Below the pieces are notes generated by a model. It ran no database searches. It was not told the origin of the DNA and worked only from the letters and a program-made list of their open reading frames with translations. Of a DNA stretch of 64,000 bases, positions 54,857 to 64,000 are shown one piece after another. This stretch comes from an uncultured Lacinutrix sp. Lineage in GTDB: Bacteria > Bacteroidota > Bacteroidia > Flavobacteriales > Flavobacteriaceae. Each line of letters opens with the position of its first letter. Position 1 is the stretch's first letter. Where the stretch lies: contig NZ_CANMSJ010000001.1 of NCBI RefSeq assembly GCF_947500605.1, positions 648,196-712,195 of the forward strand, written 5' to 3'. The translations under genes were made by a program, and so were the position numbers.

Positions 54857-57800
54857 CTATCTGTTTATATACAACCAACCTGCTTTTGCATTAGAGCCAT
54901 CTCCTAAATCTAATAAGTAATAGTAAGTTCCGACTGGTAGTTGTTCATCTTTTTTCACAGTTGCTCTTCCTTCTGAAATACCTATGAAATCATTTTTATA
55001 CCTGTACTTTTCATAAACTATATTTCCCCAACGGTTATAAATACGAAGTGTATTGTTTGGATAATTATGTAAGCCTTGAATCACGAAGTTATCATTATCA
55101 CCATCACCATTTGGAGAGATTTCATTAAAAATAACTAACTCACTTTGTGTATCTAATAACGTTATTGTTGGATCATCTGGATCTGCATCATTATTTACAT
55201 CTATATCTGAAGGATTGTTTGGATCATCAGATATATCACTCACTATGTTTCCATTAATATCTTGACCTGTAGCTGTTGCAGTATTTTCTACCATTCCTGC
55301 TTGAAGATCTTCAATAGTTAAGCTATATATCGCAGTAAACGTTGTATCATCTGTTTCTCCAACTAATAAGTTAATTGGTCCACCATCAACAGCTACTAAA
55401 TCATCATTTATAGTAATATCGAAAAGATTAACATTTCCTGTATTTATTACTGTGAATGTGTAATTAATAGTATCTCCTTCATCTACAATATCATTATTAT
55501 TTGCATCTACATATTCTGCTTCTTTTAATACAGATAGCCTTGCTATTTCAAATTCTGTAACTGTTGGATCGTCTCCCGCTCCAGTATCGTCTGCTGGGTT
55601 TGCACTATCCGAGATATCTGTTACTGCTTGTCCCATTGCATCTGTACCAACTACAATTGCTGAATTAATAATAACGCCATTTTCAATATCAGCTTGTGTT
55701 AACGTATAGTTCGCAATTACAATTCCTGTTTCGTTAGGTTGTAATGTTGAAGGTGTTACTGGTAAGTTAGCTATACCAATTGTAGAATCATCAATCATTA
55801 CACCACTTATAGTTACATTTCCATTGTTGGTAACAGTAAATGTATATGCAATTTCATCACCAGCTTCGACTAAATTATTACCATTAACATCAATAATTTG
55901 TCCACCTTTAATTAAAGAAAGAGTTGGCATTTCAGCTATTGTAAACACTACTGTATCAGTATCTGATACGTCATTATCGAAAGGATCATTACCTATTGCT
56001 GTTGCTGTATTGGTTACGTTTCCTGCATCAATATCTGCTTGTGTTAAGTTATAGGCTGCAATAACATTTCCAGTATCAGAAGGTGTTAACACATCAACTA
56101 CTCCTACAATACCACCTAGTAATGGATCGTTAATTACAACATCTGTAACTGTTGTATTTCCATTGTTTACAACTACAAAATTATATTGTAATTGATCTCC
56201 AAAATCAACCTCTCCATTTCCGTTAGTATCTAAATACACAAATGTTTTAGTCAATTCAATTACTGGATTTTGTTGTAAAAATACTTCTGTATCATTATCT
56301 GAATCTCCATCTTCATCCGAATCTATTAACGGATCGTTAGTTGGATCTCCATCACCATCAGAATCTACACCACTTGTTGCATAATCTCTATCATGAGAAA
56401 CATCTCTTACTTCGTCGCAATCAATTCCTATTGGATCTGCTACAACAAAAGCTGTATTTATTATGTAACCTGTGTCTATATCTGCTTGAGTAATTGTATA
56501 AGTTTGAGTTGCAGTTAATGATTGTCCTACAAGTATCTCTTCAAATTCTCCAACAAATCCTCCAAGTAATGCATCAAATATTTCTGCATTTAATAACGTT
56601 ACATTTCCTGTATTTACTGCTGTAAATTCGAAAGTAATGATATCTCCTGGTACTGGGTTAGAAACGTTTCCTGAAAAAGAAATATCTTCCTTATACAAAG
56701 TGATGTCTGGCATACAACCAAAATCTACTATTGTTGGATCATCTGGGTTTCCATCTCCATTAGAATCTACATTTTCATTATTATTTGGATCATCAGATAT
56801 ATCTGTTATTGGAGCTCCGTTTGGTGCTTCACCTAAAACAGTTGCAGTATTTTCAACCATTCCTGCATCAACATCAGATTGTAATAATGTATATGTTGCA
56901 TTATAAATCCAGATTTCATCTAAATCTAAGACTGTATCAACATTTATATCTCCTGAAACTGGACCTGCAATAATACCTCCTAATAATGGATCATTTAAAC
57001 TAACATTATTAATAGTTGTATTACCTGTGTTTGTTAAAGTGAAAGTATAATCGATAGTATCACCTGCTTGTAAACCATCACCTCCATCAACTAATATTCC
57101 TGTTTTATTCAAGTTCATACTTGCATCTTGAGGAATATATGTATTTGTTGGATCATTATCATTTCCTGTATCATCGGCTGCATTTCCGGAATCCGAAGCA
57201 TCGGTTACTGCTGCTCCACTTGGATCGGTTCCATTGGTTGCTGCTTCGTTGGTTACTATTCCTGCATCGATATCTGCTTGTGTTAAGCTGTATGTTGCTG
57301 TGAATTGTAATACATCGCCTGGATTTGCATCAAAATCATCTGCTTCACCGTCTAAATCAAAACCACCTCCTGTATATACTGGTGTTGGTGTTGTTCCTGT
57401 TCCTGAGAACGTTGTTTCTACTACTGTAATATCATTTACTGCAGTGTTTCCTGTGTTCTCAACAGTATAAGTATAGGTAATTGTATTTGTTGCTAAATCT
57501 AATACCGAACTTTTGATTAATGTTAACGCTGCACTTAATGGTAATGGCGTTACGGTGTCATCATCATCTGCTCCTGTTTCATCCGCTGGATTTCCAGAAT
57601 CTGAATCGTCACTTACTGGATTTCCGTTTGGATCTTCTCCTTCAGCTACAGCTGTATTAATAACTTCGCCTGCATTAACATCCGTTTGAGTGATCGTATA
57701 ACTTGCACTTAAGGTCTGATTTGCCATTGGTGCTAAACTTGCAATCGTGCCAACTAATGTTGGTGTTAAATTACTATCTGTTACATCAATACTCGTTACT

Positions 57801-60800
57801 GTTACGTTTCCGGTATTTGTTACTACAAATGTGTAGTTAATAGCATCGCCTGGACTTACAAATCCGTCTCCATTGGTATCTACATATGAACTTGTTTTTA
57901 CTAAGCTTAATACTGGTGTAGATAAGATTGGTAAGTTTGTTGGATCATTAGTATCATCTGCATCAGCATCACTGTTTCCTGGCTGACCTTCGTCATCATT
58001 TGGATTCGTACTATCTGATGTATCTGTTACTGCTGTTCCGTTTGGATCTGTTCCATTTGCTGTTGCTGTGTTTTCTACAGTTCCTGCATTAACATCGGCT
58101 TGTGTAATAGTGTATACTGATGTGATTGTTGCTGTTTCGGTTGGTTGTAATGTTGATGGACTAACCACTGCATTACTTAATCCGATAGTAGCATCTGTTA
58201 CACTTATATTCTCTATAGTAGTACTTCCTGTGTTTTCTACTGTGAAGGTATACGTTACATCGTCTCCTGCTCCTAATAAACCATCGCCATTAGTATCTGC
58301 TAAAGCACTTACGCCTTTAGTTAATGCGATACTGCTTGCTGTTGGTAATGGACTGTTTGTTGGATCGTTATCAGCTCCTGTATCATCGGCTGCATTTCCA
58401 GAATCCGAAGCATCGGTTACTGGTGTTCCGCTAGCGTCTGTTCCACTTGCTAAAGCTTCATTACTAATAGTTCCCGCGTTGATATCATCTTGTGTGATAA
58501 CATAACTTGCTGTGAACGTAATAATATCTCCTGGTAAAGCATCAAATGAATCGCCATCTAAATCTAAATCGGCGCCACCAATACTGTATAGTGGTGTTGG
58601 TGTAGCTCCGGTTCCTGTAAAAGTTGTTTCACCAACTGTTACATCGTTTACCGTTACGTTTCCTGTGTTTTCTACGGTATATACATAATCGATTTGATCA
58701 TTTACATCTAATCCAACTGGTGCATTATCAACATAAGTACTTGTTTTTACTAATGTTAATTCTGGTGTTGCTGGAATTGATGTGTTTGTTGCATCATTAT
58801 CTGCTCCTGTATCATCCGCTGCATTTCCGGAATCGGAAGCATCGGTTACTGCTGCTCCACTTGGATCGGTTCCGTTGGTTGCTGCTTCGTTGGTTACTAT
58901 TCCTGCATCAATATCTGCTTGTGTTAAGCTATACGTTGCACTGAATTGTAATATATCTCCTGGATTAGCATCGAAGTCATCCGCGTCACCGTCTAAATCA
59001 AAACCACCTCCTGTATATACTGGTGTTGGTGTTGCTCCTGTTCCTGAGAACGTAGTTTCTGCTACTGTAATATCATTTACTGTAGTGTTTCCTGTGTTCT
59101 CAACAGTATAAGTATAGGTAATTGTATTTGTTGCTAAATCTAGTACCGAACTCTTGATTAATGTTAACGCTGCACTTAATGGTAATGGCGTTACGGTGTC
59201 ATCATCATCTGCTCCTGTTTCATCCGCTGGATTTCCAGAATCTGAATCATCACTTACTGTATTTCCATTTGGATCTTCTCCTTCAGCTACAGCTGTATTA
59301 ATAACTTGTCCTGTATTAACATCGGCTTGTGTGATCGTGTAACTTGCACTTAAGGTCTGATTTGCCATTGGTGCTAAACTTGCAATCGTACCTACTAATG
59401 TTGGTGTTAAATTACTATCTGTTACATCAATACTCGTTACTGTTACGTTTCCGGTGTTTGTTACTACAAATGTGTAGTTAATCGCATCGCCTGGACTTAC
59501 AAATCCGTCTCCATTGGCATCTACATATGAACTTGTTTTTACTAAGCTTAATACTGGTGTAGATAAGATTGGTAAGTTTGTTGGATCATTAGTATCATCT
59601 GCATCAGCATCACTGTTTCCTGGCTGACCTTCGTCATCATTTGGATTCGTACTATCTGATGTATCTGTTACTGCTGTTCCGTTTGGATCTGTTCCATTTG
59701 CTGTCGCTGTGTTTTCTACAGTTCCTGCATTAACATCGGCTTGTGTAATAGTGTATACTGATATGATTGTTGCTGTTTCGGTTGGTTGTAATGTTGATGG
59801 ACTAACCACTGCATTACTTAATCCGATAGTAGCATCTGTTACACTTACATTCTCTATAGTAGTACTTCCTATGTTTTCTACGGTGAAGGTATACGTTACA
59901 TCGTCTCCTGCTCCTAATAAACCATCGCCATTAGTATCTGTTAAAAGACTTACGCCTTTAGTTAATGAGATACTGCTTGCTGTTGGTAATGGACTATTTG
60001 TTGGATCGTTATCAGCTCCTGTATCATCGGCTGCATTTCCAGAATCCGAAGCATCGGTTACTGGTGTTCCGCTAGCGTCTGTTCCACTTGCTAAGGCTTC
60101 ATTACTAATTGTTCCTGCATTGATATCGTCTTGTGTGATAACATAACTTGCTGTAAACGTAATGATGTCTCCTGGTAAAGCATCAAATGCATCGCCATCT
60201 AAATCTAAATCGGCGCCTCCAATACTGTATAATGGTGTTGGGGTAGCTCCGGTTCCTGTAAAAGTTGTTTCACCAACTGTTATATCGTTTACCGTTACGT
60301 TTCCTGTGTTTTCTACGGTATATACATAATCGATTTGATCATTTACATCTAATCCAACTGGTGCATTATCAACATAAGTACTTGTTTTTACTAATGTTAA
60401 TTCTGGTGTTGCTGGAATTGATGTGTTTGTTGCATCATTATCTGCTCCTGTATCATCCGCTGCATTTCCGGAATCTGAAGCATCGGTTACTGCTGCTCCA
60501 CTTGGATCGGTTCCGTTGGTTGCTGCTTCGTTGGTTACTATTCCTGCATCGATATCTGCTTGTGTTAAGCTGTATGTTGCTGTGAATTGTAATACGTCTC
60601 CTGGATTGGCATCAAAATCATCTGCTTCACCGTCTAAGTCAAAACCACCTCCTGTATATAATGGTGTTGGTGTTGTTCCTGTTCCTGAGAAGGTTGTTTC
60701 TACTACTGTAATATCGTTTACTGTAGTGTTTCCTGTATTCTCAACAGTATAAGTATAGGTAATTGTGTTTGTTGCTAAATCTAATACCGAACTTTTTACT

Positions 60801-63800
60801 AACGTTAACGCTGAACTTAATGGTAATGATGTTACGGTGTCATCATCGCCTGCTCCTGTATCATCTGCTGGATTTCCAGAATCTGAATCGTCATTTACAG
60901 TGTTGCCGTTTGGATCTTCTCCTTCAGCTACAGCTGTATTAATAACTTCGCCTGCGTTAACATCGGCTTGTGTGATCGTGTAACTTGCACTTAAGGTCTG
61001 ATTTGCCATTGGTGCTAAACTTGCAATCGTGCCAACTAATGTTGGTGTTAAATTACTATCTGTTACATCAATACTGGTTACTGTTACGTTTCCGGTATTT
61101 GTTACTACGAATGTGTAGTTAATAGCATCGCCTGGACTTACAAATCCGTCTCCGTTGGTATCACTATAAGCACTAGTTTTTACTAATTCGAAAGAAGGAT
61201 CGCAAACTATAATTTCAGCTGTTGTTGAATTTACACAACCTGTCGTTGCATCTTCAAAAATATATTCTATAGTATATGTACCTGCCGATAAAACTGCTGG
61301 ATCAAAAGATGTGTTAGATACACCATTGATAGTAATATCTGTTGTTGGTCCTCCTGTTGTGAAATCTGGAGCTACTATTGTAGTTAAATCTAAAGCTCCG
61401 TCTCCAACACAAATATAAGTTGGAGCAGTTATTACTGGCATTGGTAAAGCATCAATTGTTAAATTCATAACATCTGAAACTGATGTTGTACAACTTCCAA
61501 TACCTGTTACTGTTTTTGTTAATTGAACTACTGAAGCAGATTGATCTGCTGTTCCTAAAGTATAAACTGGTGCTTCAGCAGAGGCATCATCAAAAGTTCC
61601 ATCGCCACTCGTTGTCCATACTATAGTTCCTGAAGTTGATGTTGCAACTGTACTTGCTGTACTTAAATCGAAACTACCACCATCTGCACAAATAGATTCA
61701 TCTGAACCCGCATTTACTTCTGGTGTTGGATCTACTGTTATTGTAATCGTTACTGAGTCGCCTGCACAACTTGCTAATCCGGTTGGTGTAACTACATAAG
61801 CTACTGTTAATGATCCGCCTGTGGCATTTGTATACGTATCGTTTGCTATTTCATTACTTGGTAAGCCTGTACCTGCAGTAGCATTACTTGCTCCTGCTAC
61901 TAAACCTGCACTTGATGTTACACTTACTAGTTCCCAATTAACTGCTGCTGCACTTGTTGGTAAAACTTCTAAGCTTACACCTATTGCTTCGTCACTACAA
62001 ACTGTTGTATCTAAAGCTGTAGAAACTACTGGCTCTGGATTTACTGTGACTACAACATTAAATGGTGTACCAACACAACTCTCTGGTGCAGCTCCTTCTG
62101 GCGTTACAGTATAAGTTATAGTTACTGCGTTTGCTGTAGTATTGTTGTAAGTATCTATAATGTTTGCGGCACTTCCTACTGTTCTATTTGCGCCTGCTGG
62201 TACATTCGCGGCATCTGATGATGCTACTGTATAAGTAAATGTACTTCCTGGTGATAGAACTGATAAATCATAATCTAAAGCTTCATCTGAACAAACTGTT
62301 TCTGTTTGATTTGAGATGTTATTTGGTGCTGCATCTATAGTTAAGACAACTGCTGTTCGTGTTAAACTTGAACAATTATCTGCTGTTGTAATTGATTCTG
62401 CATAATAAGTAATTGTTCCAACTGTATTTAATGTAGGTGAACTGACTAAGTTTCCTGCTGCAGCCGCATCATACCAAGCTGTTGATGTTCCTAAAGCGGT
62501 AGTTATGGCATCATTTGCATCTAAAGTTTGTACTGGTGATGCTTCACATTCTGTGATATCTCCTGAACTTGTTGGTGCTGTTGGTGCTTCTATTATAGTT
62601 AAAACTACTGCTGTTCTTGATTCTGAAATACAACCAGTAACACTATTACTTGCTTCTGCATAATAAGTGATTGTTCCAACTGTATTTAATGTTGGTGTTG
62701 TGATTACTGTTCCTGCTGTTGCTGCATCGTACCATGTTAAGGTATCGCCATCTACTAATGTAGCTGTTGCTGTTAACGTTTGGATTGGACTTGATTCACA
62801 TTCTGTAATATCACTTCCGGATGTTGGTGCAGTTGGTAGACTATTTACAGTAACATCTCTTGTTGCTGTGTCATCTGGACATCCTCCTGTTCCTGTTATT
62901 GTATACGTAATCGTAGTTGTTCCTTCGGAAACTGGTGTAACTAATCCTGATACACTGTCTATTGTTGCAACACCTATGTTTGAACTTGTATAGATTCCTC
63001 CGGCATCTCCATCACTACTTATTGTTGTTGTTCCTGTTGAACAAATTGCTTGAACACCTGATAATGTTCCTGCATTTGCTGCTGTGGTTACAGTAACTTC
63101 TGTTGTTGCTGTATCATCTGCGCAACCTCCCGTTCCTGTTATTGTATATGTAATAGTGGTTGTTCCAACTGAAACTCCTGTTACTACTCCTGATGCTGAA
63201 TCTACTGTTGCTACTGCTGGTACTGAACTTGTATAAATACCGCCAGTATCTCCATCACTACTTATTGTTGTACTTCCTGTTGAACAAATTGCTTGAATAC
63301 CAGATAGCGTTCCTGCATCTGCTGCTGTAGTTACAGTAACATCTATTGTTGCTGTGTCATCTGGACATCCTCCAGTTCCTGTTATTGTATACGTAATAGT
63401 CGTTGTTCCTGCTGAAACTCCAGTTACTAATCCTGACGCACTGTCTACTATTGCAGCAGCTGTATTAGAACTTGTATAAATTCCTCCGGTATCACCATCA
63501 CTACTTATTGTTGTTGTTCCTGTTGAACAAATTGCTTGAACACCTGATAACGTTCCTGCATTTGCTGCTGTAGTTACAGTAACTTCTGTTGTTGCTGTGT
63601 CATCTGCGCAACCTCCCGTTCCTGTTATTGTATAAGTGATTATTGTTGTTCCAACTGAAACTCCTGTTACTACTCCTGATGCTGAATCTACTGTTGCTAC
63701 TGCTGGCACTGAACTTGTATAAATACCGCCAGTATCTCCATCACTACTTATTGTTGTACTTCCTGTTGAACAAATTGCTTGAATACCAGATAGCGTTCCT

Positions 63801-64000
63801 GCATCTGCTGCTGTAGTTACAGTAACATCTATTGTTGCTGTGTCATCTGGACATCCTCCTGTTCCTGTTATTGTATACGTAATCGTAGTTGTTCCTGCTG
63901 AAACTCCTGTTACTAATCCTGACGCACTGTCTACTATTGCAGCTGCTGTATTAGAACTTGTGTAAATACCACCGGTATCACCATCACTACTTATTGTTGT
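54857..64000 (-). CDS. Giant repetitive surface adhesin with gliding-type C-terminal domain (partial, N-terminus beyond window)
   Basis: The reading frame is open from the window edge to the stop at 54857: 3047 residues visible and no start. Order from the edge: about five 81-residue repeats with paired cysteines; two TAPTSG-type 84-residue units; PKD-like domains ([13 protein letters not shown] and similar); and about 15 DUF11-like repeats (xLxKTSxYxDxNGDGxxxxGD...YTxTVxNTGNxT). The end (from [18 protein letters not shown] to GWLYINR) is the type B C-terminal signal that sends proteins through type IX secretion with SprF. Many DxNxDG loops suggest calcium binding. It is probably a cell-surface adhesin for gliding or attachment, like SprB. 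Confidence 0.93.
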   Translation of the reverse strand, partial: TTISSDGDTGGIYTSSNTAAAIVDSASGLVTGVSAGTTTITYTITGTGGCPDDTATIDVTVTTAADAGTLSGIQAICSTGSTTISSDGDTGGIYTSSVPAVATVDSASGVVTGVSVGTTIITYTITGTGGCADDTATTEVTVTTAANAGTLSGVQAICSTGTTTISSDGDTGGIYTSSNTAAAIVDSASGLVTGVSAGTTTITYTITGTGGCPDDTATIDVTVTTAADAGTLSGIQAICSTGSTTISSDGDTGGIYTSSVPAVATVDSASGVVTGVSVGTTTITYTITGTGGCADDTATTEVTVTTAANAGTLSGVQAICSTGTTTISSDGDAGGIYTSSNIGVATIDSVSGLVTPVSEGTTTITYTITGTGGCPDDTATRDVTVNSLPTAPTSGSDITECESSPIQTLTATATLVDGDTLTWYDAATAGTVITTPTLNTVGTITYYAEASNSVTGCISESRTAVVLTIIEAPTAPTSSGDITECEASPVQTLDANDAITTALGTSTAWYDAAAAGNLVSSPTLNTVGTITYYAESITTADNCSSLTRTAVVLTIDAAPNNISNQTETVCSDEALDYDLSVLSPGSTFTYTVASSDAANVPAGANRTVGSAANIIDTYNNTTANAVTITYTVTPEGAAPESCVGTPFNVVVTVNPEPVVSTALDTTVCSDEAIGVSLEVLPTSAAAVNWELVSVTSSAGLVAGASNATAGTGLPSNEIANDTYTNATGGSLTVAYVVTPTGLASCAGDSVTITITVDPTPEVNAGSDESICADGGSFDLSTASTVATSTSGTIVWTTSGDGTFDDASAEAPVYTLGTADQSASVVQLTKTVTGIGSCTTSVSDVMNLTIDALPMPVITAPTYICVGDGALDLTTIVAPDFTTGGPTTDITINGVSNTSFDPAVLSAGTYTIEYIFEDATTGCVNSTTAEIIVCDPSFELVKTSAYSDTNGDGFVSPGDAINYTFVVTNTGNVTVTSIDVTDSNLTPTLVGTIASLAPMANQTLSASYTITQADVNAGEVINTAVAEGEDPNGNTVNDDSDSGNPADDTGAGDDDTVTSLPLSSALTLVKSSVLDLATNTITYTYTVENTGNTTVNDITVVETTFSGTGTTPTPLYTGGGFDLDGEADDFDANPGDVLQFTATYSLTQADIDAGIVTNEAATNGTDPSGAAVTDASDSGNAADDTGADNDATNTSIPATPELTLVKTSTYVDNAPVGLDVNDQIDYVYTVENTGNVTVNDITVGETTFTGTGATPTPLYSIGGADLDLDGDAFDALPGDIITFTASYVITQDDINAGTISNEALASGTDASGTPVTDASDSGNAADDTGADNDPTNSPLPTASSISLTKGVSLLTDTNGDGLLGAGDDVTYTFTVENIGSTTIENVSVTDATIGLSNAVVSPSTLQPTETATIISVYTITQADVNAGTVENTATANGTDPNGTAVTDTSDSTNPNDDEGQPGNSDADADDTNDPTNLPILSTPVLSLVKTSSYVDANGDGFVSPGDAINYTFVVTNTGNVTVTSIDVTDSNLTPTLVGTIASLAPMANQTLSASYTITQADVNTGQVINTAVAEGEDPNGNTVSDDSDSGNPADETGADDDDTVTPLPLSAALTLIKSSVLDLATNTITYTYTVENTGNTTVNDITVAETTFSGTGATPTPVYTGGGFDLDGDADDFDANPGDILQFSATYSLTQADIDAGIVTNEAATNGTDPSGAAVTDASDSGNAADDTGADNDATNTSIPATPELTLVKTSTYVDNAPVGLDVNDQIDYVYTVENTGNVTVNDVTVGETTFTGTGATPTPLYSIGGADLDLDGDSFDALPGDIITFTASYVITQDDINAGTISNEALASGTDASGTPVTDASDSGNAADDTGADNDPTNSPLPTASSIALTKGVSALADTNGDGLLGAGDDVTYTFTVENTGSTTIENISVTDATIGLSNAVVSPSTLQPTETATITSVYTITQADVNAGTVENTATANGTDPNGTAVTDTSDSTNPNDDEGQPGNSDADADDTNDPTNLPILSTPVLSLVKTSSYVDTNGDGFVSPGDAINYTFVVTNTGNVTVTSIDVTDSNLTPTLVGTIASLAPMANQTLSASYTITQTDVNAGEVINTAVAEGEDPNGNPVSDDSDSGNPADETGADDDDTVTPLPLSAALTLIKSSVLDLATNTITYTYTVENTGNTAVNDITVVETTFSGTGTTPTPVYTGGGFDLDGEADDFDANPGDVLQFTATYSLTQADIDAGIVTNEAATNGTDPSGAAVTDASDSGNAADDTGNDNDPTNTYIPQDASMNLNKTGILVDGGDGLQAGDTIDYTFTLTNTGNTTINNVSLNDPLLGGIIAGPVSGDINVDTVLDLDEIWIYNATYTLLQSDVDAGMVENTATVLGEAPNGAPITDISDDPNNNENVDSNGDGNPDDPTIVDFGCMPDITLYKEDISFSGNVSNPVPGDIITFEFTAVNTGNVTLLNAEIFDALLGGFVGEFEEILVGQSLTATQTYTITQADIDTGYIINTAFVVADPIGIDCDEVRDVSHDRDYATSGVDSDGDGDPTNDPLIDSDEDGDSDNDTEVFLQQNPVIELTKTFVYLDTNGNGEVDFGDQLQYNFVVVNNGNTTVTDVVINDPLLGGIVGVVDVLTPSDTGNVIAAYNLTQADIDAGNVTNTATAIGNDPFDNDVSDTDTVVFTIAEMPTLSLIKGGQIIDVNGNNLVEAGDEIAYTFTVTNNGNVTISGVMIDDSTIGIANLPVTPSTLQPNETGIVIANYTLTQADIENGVIINSAIVVGTDAMGQAVTDISDSANPADDTGAGDDPTVTEFEIARLSVLKEAEYVDANNNDIVDEGDTINYTFTVINTGNVNLFDITINDDLVAVDGGPINLLVGETDDTTFTAIYSLTIEDLQAGMVENTATATGQDINGNIVSDISDDPNNPSDIDVNNDADPDDPTITLLDTQSELVIFNEISPNGDGDNDNFVIQGLHNYPNNTLRIYNRWGNIVYEKYRYKNDFIGISEGRATVKKDEQLPVGTYYYLLDLGDGSNAKAGWLYINR
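57135..61185 (-). repeat. 1641-bp super-repeat of four DUF11-type units in the adhesin gene
   Basis: Blocks of four different DUF11-like units (A-B-C-D, 547 codons) are repeated head to tail: two full copies plus A-B of a third. Offset is exactly 1641 bases, seen with TTGCCATTGG at 57721, 59362 and 61003 and TGCATTATCA at 58721 and 60362. Near-identical DNA shows recent amplification or gene conversion. Confidence 0.9.
62845..64000 (-). repeat. 243-bp tandem repeats alternating as a 486-bp period
   Basis: Head-to-tail units of 243 bases (81 codons): TGAACAAATT occurs at 63038, 63281, 63524 and 63767. Neighbouring units differ (TTGAACACC against TTGAATACC; TCATCTGCGC against TCATCTGGAC) and alternate, so the true period of high identity is 486 bases. 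The array continues beyond the window. Confidence 0.9.

Noticed and set aside
57234..62993. Long plus-strand frames opposite the adhesin (valine/serine- or leucine/histidine-rich)
   Set aside because: They are antisense shadows of a repetitive coding frame, repeat with the same period, and have no plausible domain.
54857..63709. Adhesin beginning at a GTG at 63709
   Set aside because: The frame stays open without a stop to 64000 and the repeat pattern continues unbroken through that codon, so the start lies outside the window.
62845..64000. CRISPR-like or minisatellite array
   Set aside because: Units are 243 bases with no spacers and stay in frame; they encode protein repeats.

Overview
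The window is low-GC DNA that looks like a marine gliding Flavobacteriaceae (Bacteroidota). The grounds are a SusC/SusD polysaccharide locus, gliding/type IX secretion genes (GldF/GldG, PorP/SprF, a giant adhesin with a gliding-type C-terminal domain), Bacteroidota -7 promoter elements (TAnnTTTG), A-rich leaders instead of strong Shine-Dalgarno sites, and lipoproteins with short LxxC lipoboxes. I cannot assign the genus. No rRNA, tRNA, CRISPR array, prophage or intact insertion sequence was seen, and no gene-free stretch exceeds 300 bases.

Layout. 1-7937: a two-carbon metabolism island: split sodium:solute (acetate-type) symporter cut by the window edge, its small subunit, a porin, an IS1-InsA-like zinc-ribbon/HTH protein, DUF779 protein, aldehyde dehydrogenase, divergent AraC regulator, and an alanine/glycine symporter. 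8001-17682: mostly housekeeping genes (acyltransferase-like membrane protein, purC, PhoH ATPase, SAM hydroxide adenosyltransferase, monooxygenase, SDR, a single-ORF GldF-GldG fusion, dnaN, a small lipoprotein). 17804-22351: DUF4870 protein, then a reactive-sulfur module (two YeeE/YedE halves, CstB-like persulfide dioxygenase-rhodanese, TauE exporter, Crp/Fnr regulator). The two sulfur promoters share the same -7 element and the same upstream half-site at identical spacing. 22587-30436: signalling genes, including a response regulator - TonB receptor - YfiR-domain histidine kinase set, MtfA peptidase, HAD phosphatase and a GAF kinase. 30490-44968: a beta-glucan (laminarin-type) utilisation locus (GH16, GH3, PKD-GH16, surface glycan-binding protein, SusD, SusC, propeller/LuxR regulator).

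45112-51115: a probable nitrogen/stress block: a pair of related unknown helical proteins, a Rnk/GreA-C-like protein, glutamate dehydrogenase, a 54-residue four-cysteine protein preceded by a near-perfect sigma-54 promoter, and the sigma-54 activator with its kinase and a META lipoprotein. 51392-51827: two tiny overlapping genes. 51903-64000: OmpA-family protein, PorP/SprF and the 3' 9.1 kb of a giant surface adhesin, open to the window edge, built from nested repeats (243-bp units alternating as a 486-bp period, and a 1641-bp super-repeat).

How they work together: the dehydrogenase can make acetate and the neighbouring symporter can take it up; the polysaccharide locus imports and cleaves beta-1,3-glucan; the sulfur module oxidises persulfides and exports sulfite; the sigma-54 activator probably controls the small cysteine protein and perhaps the glutamate dehydrogenase operon behind it; SprF and the OmpA protein should help deliver the giant adhesin to the cell surface.
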